The notes under the pieces were generated by a model. It had not been told where the DNA came from. It saw nothing but the letters and a program-made list of their open reading frames with translations, and did no database searches. Below, in pieces: positions 26,194 to 35,793 of a DNA stretch of 64,000 nucleotides; within the stretch, counting starts at the first letter, position 1; the number at the start of each line of letters is the position of its first letter. Source of the DNA: UA16 sp905478895 (GTDB lineage Bacteria; Bacteroidota; Bacteroidia; Flavobacteriales_D; Sanyastnellaceae). Location: positions 682,001 through 746,000 of the forward strand of contig CALSQO010000001.1 in assembly GCA_943788495.1 (NCBI GenBank). Reading direction: 5' to 3'. The position numbers and the translations under genes were made by a program.

Positions 26194-29193
26194 TTATTTG
26201 TGGGTAGCCTCATCAAAGCGTGATGCCACCCCCAATGATAGATAAACCTCGTGTTGAATTTTTGTTCTGATGTCCCAATCAATCAGCTTTCGATTTCCGG
26301 CATCCGGGAATGTCCGGTTGGAGAGGAATACAAAGATGATGTCCGCATCGGGATCTGCCCAAGCCAGGGTTCCTGTGAATCCAGAGTGTCCAAAGCTTGA
26401 AGAGCTCGCCTCGTTGCAGGTGGGACCCGAATCGGGATCGTTGGCAGGACGATCAAATCCACTGGCTTTTCGGTATTCAGGGTCTGCATCGACACGGCTT
26501 GTCCAGTCCAATATGGTTTCAGCTTGGAACCATTCCGTTTTTCCATAGCTTCCTCCCATTCGCAACATGTGCATCAATCGGGCGAGGTCATAGGCATTGC
26601 CAAATAGCCCCGCGTGTCCGCAAACCCCCTCTAACATGGCAGCACCAGGGTCATGAACGGTGCCCCGAACGATTCCCTTGCGAAAAATAGTGTCGTTTTC
26701 TGTGGGCGCAATGGTGCCCAATTTCATTTTGTTAAGTGGCTCGAAGCCAAGGCTATTCCATCCGGCTTTGCCGTAAAACAATTCTTGGGTGAATTGGTCC
26801 AAGGATTTGCCCGTCTTGCGCTCGATGATGCGCTGAATGACGTAAAATCCCAAGTCGCTATAGCGGTGTTTTCCAACGGGGTCAACCGGTGCTGTTGTGA
26901 TTTTGTCCCAGATGCTGTCTTTCCAGCTTGGTCGCATGAAGCAGGTATCTGTGATTTTCTGTGAATGCGCTGCAGTGGGAATGTTTGAAAAGGCTGTTGA
27001 GTCCTCCAACGCTTCCAAATAGAAAGGGATCCAGGAGGTGAGACCGGCGCGGTGTGCCAAAACATCTTGCAACAATCGTTCACCCATTTCCGTGCCTTTT
27101 AATTCAGGAAGTAGTGCATCGAGGCGGTCATTTCGGTCCAGTATTCCCTGCTCTTCGAGGTGCATCAGTGAGAGCGTTGACGCCGCAACTTTTGTAATGC
27201 TGGCGAGGTCATAAACCGTACTGGGCTTCACCGGAGTTGAACCGTCCAAAGTGCCATAGACGCCATCATGCACAACCATGCCTTTGTGAGCGACAACAAC
27301 CCGGCAACCCGGCGTGGCTCCGCCAGCAATCGCGTCAAGCGCAATGCTGTCAATTTTCATTTTTGCATCGAAGGGAACTTTCGAAAAACCCAGGCGTTGC
27401 CGGCCTAGCCACGGCAACCCGTGCCCCTCCGGAAAAGAGCCAACGGAGACAGGCAAAGATCCACCCGCCATTCCCGCACCCGTGAGGGCATCGGCAACGG
27501 CATCGATGGTGCGGACATCGTCTTGATAGGCAATCACAAGCGCATGGGCCAGTGCGGCGCATTTTTCCAGTCGTTCGAGCAGATAGGGACTGCCGTAGAC
27601 AACTAGCGTTGTGGGTATGTTGCGTTCATTCGCTAGAGCCAGCGTCCATTCCAATTGGTTGATGACTTCATTCGGAATTCCATGTTGCTTGCTTACCGAA
27701 TGCGAGGTGCCACCAAGATGAATGACTAGCCAGTCAGGTTCCTTTGCAATGGAACCAGGAATGATGGATTTGGCCTGTTCCATGAACATGCGATCGGTCA
27801 TGGACTGTCCGGAAAAGGCACTCGTGCCGCCCATGATGCGCTGGGCAACTCTGTTGAATTGCTGATGAGGTTGGCCTGGCCATCCGATGAACAACGATTC
27901 AACGTCATTCACTGCATCTCCCCATGGCAGTAGCCGATCTCTATTGGTCACAACCGTGAGGGATTTAGCCAATAACTCCCGGTGAATGGCTTCTGCACGG
28001 TCTGAATCATAGGGCCCCGCAATCGGCGCCATGGCCATTCCCCATGATTTCGCAGCAAGCAGTCGACGGCATTTTTTTGCAATCAAAAGGGAGTCGATTC
28101 GATTGGATGCAATGGCGGCTTCGATTTCATTGATGGCTTCCAAAGGGTCACCGGGAAAAAGCAAGATGTCGTTTCCGGCAATAAGGGCGTCGACATGAGG
28201 TGTTTCAGTGAGGGCGAATTCTGAAAAGCCTTTCATGGTCATGGCATCGGTGAAAATCAGGCCTTCGAAGTTCAATTCCTGACGCAAAATGCCGTCGATG
28301 ATGAGCGGAGAGAGGGTGGAGGGCCTGCCGGGTGTGGCGTCCAAAGAAGGTATTGATAGATGCGCGGCCATCATGGCAGTGATGCCTGCATTGGCGATTT
28401 GACGAAAGGGCTCGAGTTCAATAGAGTCAAGGCGGCTGCGGTTATGCAGGATGGATGGCAGGGTTTTGTGAGAGTCTGAATCGGTATCACCATGTCCGGG
28501 AAAGTGCTTGGCCGTGGCAAGCACGCCCACATCTTGCATTCCTCTCGCGTATGCTATTCCCATTGCTGCGACACGCTGCACACTGCTTCCAAAGGAGCGG
28601 CTGCCGATGACCGGGTTCAGGGGATTGCTGTTGACATCGACAACAGGCGCAAAATTGACTTGGACACCGGTGCCCAGAAGCGCATTGCCCACTTCTTGAC
28701 CAAATTTCCGAGTCAAAGCCGTGTCATTCGCGGCTCCAATGGTCAATGCTCTCGGCCAAGAACGCGTGGAGTCTAACCGCATGCCAAGGCCCCATTCGGC
28801 ATCGCTCGAAATGAGCAAAGGAACTTTGCTGTTTCTCTGAAGCCGCATGATGCGCTGGATTTGTCCGTGAGGATGCCCTTGCATGCAGATGACTCCTCCG
28901 ATGAGGCCGTTCTTTGCCCATTGTTCAGCCACTTCCCAATCCTTGTGGTCTTCGTGCGCATACACAGGAGGCATGAGCAGCTGCGCGATTTGTTCGCGTT
29001 GATTCAGGGAGTGAAGGACAGAATCCGCCCAGCGCAGGTGGTCGGCTTGCAAGAACGGAGGACGCAACGTGTCCTCCACAGTCCGATCATTTTCCCCGGA
29101 AAATTCAAAGTGCGTGTTAGGGGAGGCGATTGAACGATTCGCAGAGCAGAGAATAACGAAGAGAACGAGAAGCCTAACTTTCCTTTGCATCAT
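26194..29193 (-). CDS. NagZ-like GH3 beta-N-acetylhexosaminidase fused to serine beta-lactamase domain
   Basis: A 999-residue exported protein with two enzymes. After a signal peptide (1-23), residues ~55-400 form a GH3 domain with the NagZ loop KHFPGHGDTDSDSH (229-242) and the nucleophile Asp316 in FTDAMTM. Residues ~400-600 are a GH3 C-terminal-like domain. Residues ~610-985 are a class C beta-lactamase-like domain with SITK (Ser665, Lys668), YSD near 790 and HSGFTGT near the end. GH3 NagZ removes GlcNAc from peptidoglycan fragments; the second domain could be a DD-peptidase or esterase. The ATG pair at 29193 overlaps the cmk stop. Confidence 0.9.
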   Translation of the reverse strand: MMQRKVRLLVLFVILCSANRSIASPNTHFEFSGENDRTVEDTLRPPFLQADHLRWADSVLHSLNQREQIAQLLMPPVYAHEDHKDWEVAEQWAKNGLIGGVICMQGHPHGQIQRIMRLQRNSKVPLLISSDAEWGLGMRLDSTRSWPRALTIGAANDTALTRKFGQEVGNALLGTGVQVNFAPVVDVNSNPLNPVIGSRSFGSSVQRVAAMGIAYARGMQDVGVLATAKHFPGHGDTDSDSHKTLPSILHNRSRLDSIELEPFRQIANAGITAMMAAHLSIPSLDATPGRPSTLSPLIIDGILRQELNFEGLIFTDAMTMKGFSEFALTETPHVDALIAGNDILLFPGDPLEAINEIEAAIASNRIDSLLIAKKCRRLLAAKSWGMAMAPIAGPYDSDRAEAIHRELLAKSLTVVTNRDRLLPWGDAVNDVESLFIGWPGQPHQQFNRVAQRIMGGTSAFSGQSMTDRMFMEQAKSIIPGSIAKEPDWLVIHLGGTSHSVSKQHGIPNEVINQLEWTLALANERNIPTTLVVYGSPYLLERLEKCAALAHALVIAYQDDVRTIDAVADALTGAGMAGGSLPVSVGSFPEGHGLPWLGRQRLGFSKVPFDAKMKIDSIALDAIAGGATPGCRVVVAHKGMVVHDGVYGTLDGSTPVKPSTVYDLASITKVAASTLSLMHLEEQGILDRNDRLDALLPELKGTEMGERLLQDVLAHRAGLTSWIPFYLEALEDSTAFSNIPTAAHSQKITDTCFMRPSWKDSIWDKITTAPVDPVGKHRYSDLGFYVIQRIIERKTGKSLDQFTQELFYGKAGWNSLGFEPLNKMKLGTIAPTENDTIFRKGIVRGTVHDPGAAMLEGVCGHAGLFGNAYDLARLMHMLRMGGSYGKTEWFQAETILDWTSRVDADPEYRKASGFDRPANDPDSGPTCNEASSSSFGHSGFTGTLAWADPDADIIFVFLSNRTFPDAGNRKLIDWDIRTKIQHEVYLSLGVASRFDEATHK

Positions 29194-29888
29194 GCGTCGG
29201 ACATGACTTTTCGAGCATGATTCAGTAAAAAATCAAATTGCTCGTCGATGGAGAGGTTGCTATTGTCCATCACGATTGAGTCTTTCGCTTTTCGAAGAGG
29301 TGCTACCGCTCGGGTGGTGTCGATTCGATCGCGTTCCCGAATGTTATTCAGTACATCGCTCAGGGTGGATTCCACGCCTTTGTTTTTCAACTCTTCAAAA
29401 CGTCTTTTAGCCCGAATCTCCATATCGGCTGTGATGAAAAACTTGAGTTCTGCTTTGGGCATGACGACCGTTCCTATGTCCCTGCCGTCCATTACGACGC
29501 CGCCAATCGAGGCCATGCGCTGCTGTATGTTGACCAATTTGTGGCGAATTTCCGGCACTGCGGCGACCAAACTCACCCGGCGTGCGACTTCCATGGAGCG
29601 AATCTCCTTTTCCACATTCACACCACCAAGGTGAATTTCCGATTGCTCTGTTTTGCTATTGTATTTGAATGCGATGTACATCCGCTCGATGGCTGCAGGG
29701 ATTCTTCGCTCATCAATTTCATGCCCATCAATGAGTCGTTCTTTGATGCAGAAAAGTGCTGCAGCTCTATACATTGCCCCGGTATCAATGTAAACAAAGT
29801 TCAATTCCTTAGCCAACGACTTGGCCATGGTGCTCTTGCCCGATGACGAATGTCCATCGATTGCGATATTGATTCTGCCTTTCTCCAT
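29190..29888 (-). CDS. cmk: Cytidylate kinase
   Basis: A 232-residue (d)CMP kinase: P-loop AIDGHSSSGKSTMAKSLA, YIDTGAMYRA, the CMP-specific insert region, VVMDGRDIGTVVMPKAELKFF and RDRIDTTRAVAPL. It converts CMP and dCMP to diphosphates. Upstream TTAATTTG lies 7 nt before the ATG. It follows porQ and lon in the same direction, a neighbourhood frequently seen in Bacteroidota, and overlaps the NagZ-fusion start as ATGA. Confidence 0.95.
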   Translation of the reverse strand: MEKGRINIAIDGHSSSGKSTMAKSLAKELNFVYIDTGAMYRAAALFCIKERLIDGHEIDERRIPAAIERMYIAFKYNSKTEQSEIHLGGVNVEKEIRSMEVARRVSLVAAVPEIRHKLVNIQQRMASIGGVVMDGRDIGTVVMPKAELKFFITADMEIRAKRRFEELKNKGVESTLSDVLNNIRERDRIDTTRAVAPLRKAKDSIVMDNSNLSIDEQFDFLLNHARKVMSDA

Positions 29889-29907
29889 GATTGTGCAAAT
29901 TAAGCGT

Positions 29908-30963
29908 TCAATTTGTCAAATTTGCTCGAAATCTTCGCGGATTAAATGTGAGGCCTATGTGGGTGGATGAGCCAGCGAAATGATAGGTGTTGCGGGTCAG
30001 CCTGAATCGAAATTGACGGACCTTGATTTCGCCGCCGATGGAGAAGCCATTGGTGCCAAATCTGCTGGATGCGGACATCTCGACGCGTCTTCGGTAATCA
30101 TAGCCGAACATTAGCGAGCCATTTTCTCCTAAGCTGATTTGTGTCCCGAGTGCAATATGGCGGAGCAACTGATCGCCAAATTGGAATTTAGGATTGGGAA
30201 TGACTTCGCCAGTGAGCGGGTCAATTCCGTCATCATAGGTTCCTGGAGGGGCTAAATCCCAGGTCTCCATATGGTTTCCTTTGACGTAAAAAATGAACGG
30301 AGCGTTGTCGAATCCTTTCGCTAAAGTCCACTGCAAGTTCCAAGGCAAAACGCCTGAGGGTTGGGTGCCTTTCCATCCCCATTGACGCCCAAAACCCGAA
30401 ATTCCTGCGCCAAGTGCGAGGTTTTTACCGGGCCACCTTGCCTGGACGAACCCCTCGATTCCTGCCCAAATCGCCACTTCGCGGTTGAGGCTTCTCGACC
30501 CCGCGAAGACTTGTCCTCCGACCGTCCAATTCGAATCAATGGGGTGGGACCATCCTGCGAAGGCAATCAGGTCGCTTCCGGGAAATGTCCCTTCGGAATT
30601 CCCTGCGGCGTCATAGGCATCGAATTGACCATAATTGAGTGCTCGCATTCCCAGCTGTGTCATTCCCTTTCGCTTTTTTTGCAAAGCATAGTTCACTGAA
30701 ATCAGACCAATCCCGCTGTAATAATTCACATAGTCCAATGCCATCATTCCTGCGTCACTTGAATCAAGCAGATTTGGATTGTAGGCCGCCGCGTGCAAGT
30801 CTCCTTGAAGATCCGCCATGAGCGTTCCCCCAAGCGCAGCGCAACGCGCATCCGTGGGAATTTCAAAAACGAGCGATTCCTGAACATCTTGTGCTTGCAG
30901 CTGCAACAGGCTCAAACAAAACAAAGCGAGCGGAGCGGTGAATTGGATTCGGTGGTGCTTCAT
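29908..30963 (-). CDS. porQ: Type IX secretion system protein PorQ
   Basis: A 351-residue outer-membrane beta-barrel protein with a signal peptide (cleavage near LQLQAQ). It has the PorV/PorQ-type opening VFEIPTDARCAALGGTLMA and AAYNPNLLDS, followed by alternating beta strands to a C-terminal FNPRRFRANLTN. PorQ works with PorZ and PorU to attach T9SS cargo to A-LPS at the cell surface in the species studied. The position next to cmk supports the assignment. Several candidate cargo proteins are encoded in this window. Confidence 0.9.
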   Translation of the reverse strand: MKHHRIQFTAPLALFCLSLLQLQAQDVQESLVFEIPTDARCAALGGTLMADLQGDLHAAAYNPNLLDSSDAGMMALDYVNYYSGIGLISVNYALQKKRKGMTQLGMRALNYGQFDAYDAAGNSEGTFPGSDLIAFAGWSHPIDSNWTVGGQVFAGSRSLNREVAIWAGIEGFVQARWPGKNLALGAGISGFGRQWGWKGTQPSGVLPWNLQWTLAKGFDNAPFIFYVKGNHMETWDLAPPGTYDDGIDPLTGEVIPNPKFQFGDQLLRHIALGTQISLGENGSLMFGYDYRRRVEMSASSRFGTNGFSIGGEIKVRQFRFRLTRNTYHFAGSSTHIGLTFNPRRFRANLTN

Positions 30964-30979
30964 TGCAGGTTAAAACGCG

Positions 30980-33406
30980 CTAGTTGGCTTTTTCGTTTGT
31001 GACCGCCCGATTCACAACCTCACCAATTTCTTTGACATAAGTGAATCGAAGCCCCTTTACGTAACGTTCATCAATTTCATCCACGTCCTGTTTGTTGCGG
31101 TGGCACATGATGATTTCCTTGATTCCGGCCCGCTTTGCGGCTAGGATTTTTTCCTTGATTCCTCCCACGGGCAATACTTGGCCGCGCAACGTGATCTCGC
31201 CAGTCATGGCCAATGCCTTGCGGATTTTTTTTCCCGTGAATGCGGATACCATGGCCGAGACCATTGTAATTCCAGCACTTGGTCCATCTTTTGGAATTGC
31301 TCCCTGAGGGACATGAAGATGAACATTGGTCTTGCTCATTTCTTCCGCATTCAACCCCAAAGACTGTGCGTGTGATTTGATGTATTCAAGCGCAATCATG
31401 GCACTTTCTTTCATGACATCCCCGAGGTTTCCTGTGAGTGTGAGTTTGCCGGTACCCTTGGTGAGCGATGTTTCAATGAACAAAATGTCTCCGCCATTGG
31501 GTGTCCAAGCCAACCCTGTAACCACTCCAGGTGTCTCATTCCCTTGGTACCGATCTTTTTCTCGGGAGGGCCCCAAAATATCTTTGAGGTGTTCAGGAGC
31601 GACAGCAGGCTCGAATGATTCTGCCAATGCGACCTCTTTGGCCCGGTTCCGGATGACCTTAGCGATTCTTTTCTCCAGTCCGCGTACACCACTTTCATTG
31701 GTGTATTGCTCGACAATGGCCTCCAATGTCTTGACCGGAATCTTGATTTCTTTTTGGGAAAGGCCCGAATCATTGAGGTGTTTGGGAACCAGGTGTCGTT
31801 TGGCAATCTGAACCTTTTCCTCGACCGTATATCCCGTGACTTCAATGATTTCCATCCGATCGCGAAGGGCAGGTTGGATGGAGCCCAAGCTGTTGCACGT
31901 TGCGATGAACATGACGTTGCTGAGGTCGTAATCAAGGTCCAAATAATTGTCGTGAAATGCGCTGTTCTGTTCGGGATCCAACACCTCTAACATGGCACTT
32001 GAAGGGTCGCCGTGGTGGTCCCGTCCCAGCTTGTCGATCTCATCGAGGACAAATAATGGATTCGATTGTCCCGCTTTCTTAAGGCTTTGTAAAATACGGC
32101 CTGGCATGGCTCCAATGTATGTTTTTCGGTGCCCGCGGATTTCCGCTTCGTCCCGGAGTCCACCGAGGCTCATTCGTACATATTCGCGGTTCAATGCCCG
32201 AGCGACACTCTTTCCCAGCGAGGTTTTGCCCACCCCGGGAGGGCCATAAAGGCAAATGATTGGTGCTTTTAAATCGCCCTTGATTTTGAGCACAGCGAGG
32301 TGCTCTATAATGCGTTCCTTCACCTTGTCCAACCCGTAATGGTCTTCATCCAATACGGTTTGTGCATGGTGCAAGTCAAAGTTGTCTTTTGATTTTTTCG
32401 ACCAAGGCAAATCCAGCATGAGATCCACGTAGTTGGCTTGGACACTGTACTCCGCCGATTGCGAATTCATCCGTTCCAACTTGATGATTTCTCTACTGAA
32501 GGCTTCCTTAGCATGTGCCGGCCATTCCATGGATTCAGCCTTAAGCTTTCGTTCTGCAACTTCTTGTGCCTGAGGATTGTTGCCAAGCTCCTCTTGAATC
32601 TGCTTCAACTGCTGATTCAGGTAATACTCGCGTTGTTGTTGATCGAGCTCGCCCTTGACCTTGGTTTGTATGTCTCGCTTCAGCGACAGCATTTGCTTCT
32701 CTTTATTGAGAAGTTCTAATACTTTTCGGGCGCGCGCTTTGATGCCCGCAACTTCCAATAGCGTTTGCTTTTCTTCTACCGGAGCGTTCATGTTTGAACC
32801 AATGAAATTGACCAAAAAAGTCAAGCTCTCGATGCTCTTGATGGCAAAACCCGCTTCAGAAGGAATGTTGGGGCTCAATTGGATGATCTCAATGGCCAAC
32901 TCTTTCAGGCTTTCCATGAGCGCCTTGTGCTCATCATCTTTCGGCGGCAGGTTTTCTGCGTCGTACTCTACCACACGGGCCTTCATGTACGGTTCTTCTT
33001 GAACCACCTCGGTCCATTTGAATCGTTTTTGACCCTGCAGTATGACTGTATTGGATCCGTCAGGCATCCGCAGCATTTTGATGACTTTCGCTACGGTGCC
33101 CACTTCATTCAGGTCTGAGCCGTTAGGCACTTCGATGTCATCGTTTTTCTGGCTGACGACACCGATGCGTTGGTCATTCTTGTGGGCTTCTTTCACCAAC
33201 CGAATGGATCGATCACGTCCCACGGTAATTGGGATGACCACGCCTGGGAACAAGACGGTGTTGCGCAAGGAGAGGAGCGGTAGGTCTTCCGGCACTTCTT
33301 CCTTTTGCATCGCTTCTTCATCCTCCGCAGATATTAACGGAATAAACTCGTGATCTTGGGCGTCGCTCAGCGACCACTGCTCTTCTTCAATTTGATCTTC
33401 AAACAT
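30980..33406 (-). CDS. lon: Lon protease (endopeptidase La)
   Basis: An 808-residue ATP-dependent protease: N-terminal substrate-binding LON domain (~40-240), coiled coil (~240-320), AAA+ module with Walker A GPPGVGKTS (388-396) and Walker B LFVLDEIDK, and a C-terminal protease domain with catalytic Ser710 (PKDGPSAG) and Lys753 (GGIKEK). It degrades misfolded and regulatory proteins in the cytoplasm. Length is typical. The 100-nt gap to the GlmU-like gene shows no clear TAnnTTTG element. Confidence 0.97.
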   Translation of the reverse strand: MFEDQIEEEQWSLSDAQDHEFIPLISAEDEEAMQKEEVPEDLPLLSLRNTVLFPGVVIPITVGRDRSIRLVKEAHKNDQRIGVVSQKNDDIEVPNGSDLNEVGTVAKVIKMLRMPDGSNTVILQGQKRFKWTEVVQEEPYMKARVVEYDAENLPPKDDEHKALMESLKELAIEIIQLSPNIPSEAGFAIKSIESLTFLVNFIGSNMNAPVEEKQTLLEVAGIKARARKVLELLNKEKQMLSLKRDIQTKVKGELDQQQREYYLNQQLKQIQEELGNNPQAQEVAERKLKAESMEWPAHAKEAFSREIIKLERMNSQSAEYSVQANYVDLMLDLPWSKKSKDNFDLHHAQTVLDEDHYGLDKVKERIIEHLAVLKIKGDLKAPIICLYGPPGVGKTSLGKSVARALNREYVRMSLGGLRDEAEIRGHRKTYIGAMPGRILQSLKKAGQSNPLFVLDEIDKLGRDHHGDPSSAMLEVLDPEQNSAFHDNYLDLDYDLSNVMFIATCNSLGSIQPALRDRMEIIEVTGYTVEEKVQIAKRHLVPKHLNDSGLSQKEIKIPVKTLEAIVEQYTNESGVRGLEKRIAKVIRNRAKEVALAESFEPAVAPEHLKDILGPSREKDRYQGNETPGVVTGLAWTPNGGDILFIETSLTKGTGKLTLTGNLGDVMKESAMIALEYIKSHAQSLGLNAEEMSKTNVHLHVPQGAIPKDGPSAGITMVSAMVSAFTGKKIRKALAMTGEITLRGQVLPVGGIKEKILAAKRAGIKEIIMCHRNKQDVDEIDERYVKGLRFTYVKEIGEVVNRAVTNEKAN

Positions 33407-33507
33407 CTTCTTCCTTATTCATCCTCTTCATGTCAAATCCCGTGCCACCGTATTTTCGGACATTGTGGCAGTTGTTTATGTCAGCCTGAACGACTGATTT
33501 GAAATAC

Positions 33508-34677
33508 TTATTGTCGGTGTTCTGTTGCAATCTGGTGCTGTTCACGCCAGCATTCGATGTCAGCTTCCGTGAGGATTATGCCTCTGCGCTCCATCACTGC
33601 GCGCGCTGTGTGAATGAACTTGTCAAAATCGTGCAGTTGCCATTTTTGACCTCCTCCCCACGAAAACGAAGGAATGTGCTTGGGTTGAAATCCACTGCCA
33701 AATATGTTACAGCCGGGACCAACAATGGTGCCTGTATTGAACATGGTATTAATGCCCGATTTGCTGTGATCGCCCATGATCAAGCCGCAAAACTGGAGTC
33801 CTGAATCCACATACATTTGTTCTTTTTCGCTCCAAAGTCGAACCGAGCTATAGTTGCTCTTGAGATTGCTCGTATTGGTGTCGGCTCCCAGATTGCACCA
33901 ATGCCCGATGACGGAATTGCCAATAAATCCGTCATGGCCTTTGTTGCTGAATCCTAAGAAAGTTGAATTCGAGACTTCCCCTCCAATGCGACATTGAGCG
34001 CCAATGGTGGTGGGGCCGTATACCCTAGACCCCATTTTGATGATGCTGTTTGCACCCAAGAATAGTGGGCCACGGATGTTGCTGCCCTCTTGTATTTCAC
34101 TTTCGGGCCCGAGTAAGACGGGTCCCGCTTCTGTATTAATGGTGCATGCATTGACCTGGACTCCCATGGCCATAATCAAGTTTTCAAGTGGGCCGATCAC
34201 TTGAACGTGGTTCGGGAGTTCGATGTTCGTTGCGTCATTTGCGCCCCACATATTCTTCACATGGTTTGCTTGCGCCGGAATCCATTCGCCACATCTTGAA
34301 AACAGTTCCTGCGGTGATTGCAGGAGGTCAGCGTTGGCCATTGTTTGTCGCCTTGAAGTGTCAGAGGAATCGCTTCCAATCCATTCAAAAAGGGGCGTGT
34401 TTTTATGGTACAGATTTTCGCCTCTGTCGAGCTGGGAAATCGCTTCAATTGCATTCGATGAAGGAATCCAGCGATCATTCAAGCGACCGTGCTCAGATGC
34501 GTGTTGAACATTTGCACAGGCAGTCTGTTCCAACTTAGACATGGTACTAGAAGCAACCGCAACCCAAAACTGCGCCAATGGCAACGCTCCCGTGAGCACA
34601 GTGCCTCCTTGGTGCGCGGCACCGAAGGGATGCATGCATTTTTCGGGGTCGTCGGTGAAGAAGTTCCAATTCATCAT
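33508..34677 (-). CDS. GlmU-like sugar nucleotidyltransferase / left-handed beta-helix protein
   Basis: A 389-residue protein of the Bacteroidota GlmU-family group. The N-terminal ~150 residues are a degenerate nucleotidyltransferase-like part; residues ~170-330 are hexapeptide repeats of a left-handed beta-helix (GPLFLGANSIIKMGSRVYGP, NKGHDGFIGNSVIGHWCNLG). The usual GlmU N-terminal signature (LAAGxGTRM) is not seen, so uridylyl transfer is doubtful and acyltransfer is possible. The start at 34677 is set by TATTTTTG exactly 4 nt upstream; the frame continues 54 nt further. Confidence 0.8.
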   Translation of the reverse strand: MMNWNFFTDDPEKCMHPFGAAHQGGTVLTGALPLAQFWVAVASSTMSKLEQTACANVQHASEHGRLNDRWIPSSNAIEAISQLDRGENLYHKNTPLFEWIGSDSSDTSRRQTMANADLLQSPQELFSRCGEWIPAQANHVKNMWGANDATNIELPNHVQVIGPLENLIMAMGVQVNACTINTEAGPVLLGPESEIQEGSNIRGPLFLGANSIIKMGSRVYGPTTIGAQCRIGGEVSNSTFLGFSNKGHDGFIGNSVIGHWCNLGADTNTSNLKSNYSSVRLWSEKEQMYVDSGLQFCGLIMGDHSKSGINTMFNTGTIVGPGCNIFGSGFQPKHIPSFSWGGGQKWQLHDFDKFIHTARAVMERRGIILTEADIECWREQHQIATEHRQ

Positions 34678-34681
34678 GCTC

Positions 34682-34689
34682 CAAAAATA
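34682..34689 (-). promoter_or_regulatory. -7 promoter element TATTTTTG, 4 nt before the start
   Basis: A perfect TAnnTTTG match separated by GAGC from the ATG of the GlmU-like gene; it decides the start at 34677 over the upstream in-frame candidate. Confidence 0.5.
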
Positions 34690-34740
34690 CGCCCTCATTG
34701 CGTTACCTGCTTCTGCGAATGCCCGAACCATTATTGAACG

Positions 34741-35637
34741 ATGAAGGAAAGAGGCGTAGCACAGCAGTTCTCAATCAAGGATTTGGAACATTTTACAGGT
34801 GTAAAGTCTCATACCATCCGCGTATGGGAGCAGCGTTACAACTTACTGGTGCCGAAAAGGACTGCGACGAATATCCGATACTACAGTGGTGATGATTTAA
34901 AGAAATTACTGAACGTTGCGTATCTCATGTATCATGGGATGAAGATTTCGAAAATCGCCGACTTAGGAGACCAGGCGCTGATCGATAAGGTGAATGAAGT
35001 GCAGATTGAGGAGGGGGGATTGAGCGCTGTGTTTTCTCGGTTGAAGTTGAGCATGCTTAATTACGATGAAGCATTATTCAATGAAATCGTCCGAGAACAT
35101 TCGGATGAGTATGGATTGGAAAAAACAGTGCTGCAGGTGTTTCTTCCATTTCTCTCTCAAATAGGAGTGTTGTGGTTGACGAATTCCATTTGTCCAGCCC
35201 AAGAACATTTTATTAGCCACTTGATGCGGCAAGTGCTAAACTCGGCTGTTGACAGCTTACAGGATGATCTGAAAAGTGATGCGCCAATTGCCGTGCTGTA
35301 TTTGCCGGAGCGTGAAATACATGATATCAGCTTGCTGTTCATCCACTTCCTGTGCCGCAAATACCAAATTCGAAGTGTCTTTTTAGGAGCAAGTGTGCCA
35401 TTCTCTGACTTGATGGGGGTGGCTGAGCAGTTTCCAAACGCACGTTTTGTTTCCTACTGCACGACGTATCCCGCATCCTCAGAGGCGCAGTCTTATGTGA
35501 ATCTGGTCACCTCTGAGTTTGAAGGGCTCGACAACAAATTTTTGCTCGCGGGGAAGGTATTTGAGGGATGTACCTCCAATGACGTCGTGACCACCGTGAC
35601 GAACGGTGAAGACCTGATGAAGGTCCTCTTTGATTGA
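34741..35637 (+). CDS. MerR-family regulator with B12-binding-like domain (CarH/LitR type)
   Basis: A 298-residue regulator. Residues ~10-78 are a MerR winged helix (FSIKDLEHFTGVKSHTIRVWEQRY). Residues ~90-175 match the helical B12-binding cap and keep the Wx9EH motif (Trp145, Glu155, His156). Residues ~185-298 are a Rossmann-like B12 domain with ExHxxS (Glu192, His194), where the canonical ExHxxG has Gly. CarH-like proteins use adenosylcobalamin as a light sensor and repress carotenoid genes in the dark. His194, the expected lower cobalt ligand, is present, so B12 binding is plausible. The sigma factor gene follows 156 nt downstream. Confidence 0.88.
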   Translation: MKERGVAQQFSIKDLEHFTGVKSHTIRVWEQRYNLLVPKRTATNIRYYSGDDLKKLLNVAYLMYHGMKISKIADLGDQALIDKVNEVQIEEGGLSAVFSRLKLSMLNYDEALFNEIVREHSDEYGLEKTVLQVFLPFLSQIGVLWLTNSICPAQEHFISHLMRQVLNSAVDSLQDDLKSDAPIAVLYLPEREIHDISLLFIHFLCRKYQIRSVFLGASVPFSDLMGVAEQFPNARFVSYCTTYPASSEAQSYVNLVTSEFEGLDNKFLLAGKVFEGCTSNDVVTTVTNGEDLMKVLFD

Positions 35638-35700
35638 AATTCTTCCTGAGAATTCAAGGGATACTGGCTGATGCTGGCACATTGAGTGCGCTAGAAAGCC

Positions 35701-35764
35701 AAAATGTTTAAACATTTTTGATAAAAGTTAAACAAACTCTTGGTTCAAGGGAAATTTTGTTTAA
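35701..35764. promoter_or_regulatory. Cluster of inverted repeats, candidate operator
   Basis: An 18-bp perfect palindrome, AAAATGTTTAAACATTTT (35701-35718), is followed by TTAAACAAA (35728-35736) and its exact inverse TTTGTTTAA (35756-35764) with a 19-bp spacer. All share a GTTTAA/TTAAAC core. They lie 30-93 nt upstream of the sigma factor ATG and directly after the MerR gene, a natural place for MerR-family binding. A weak terminator role for the first palindrome is possible. Confidence 0.45.
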
Positions 35765-35793
35765 TCTTTGTCAAGAATCATTCAACAAAAGAT

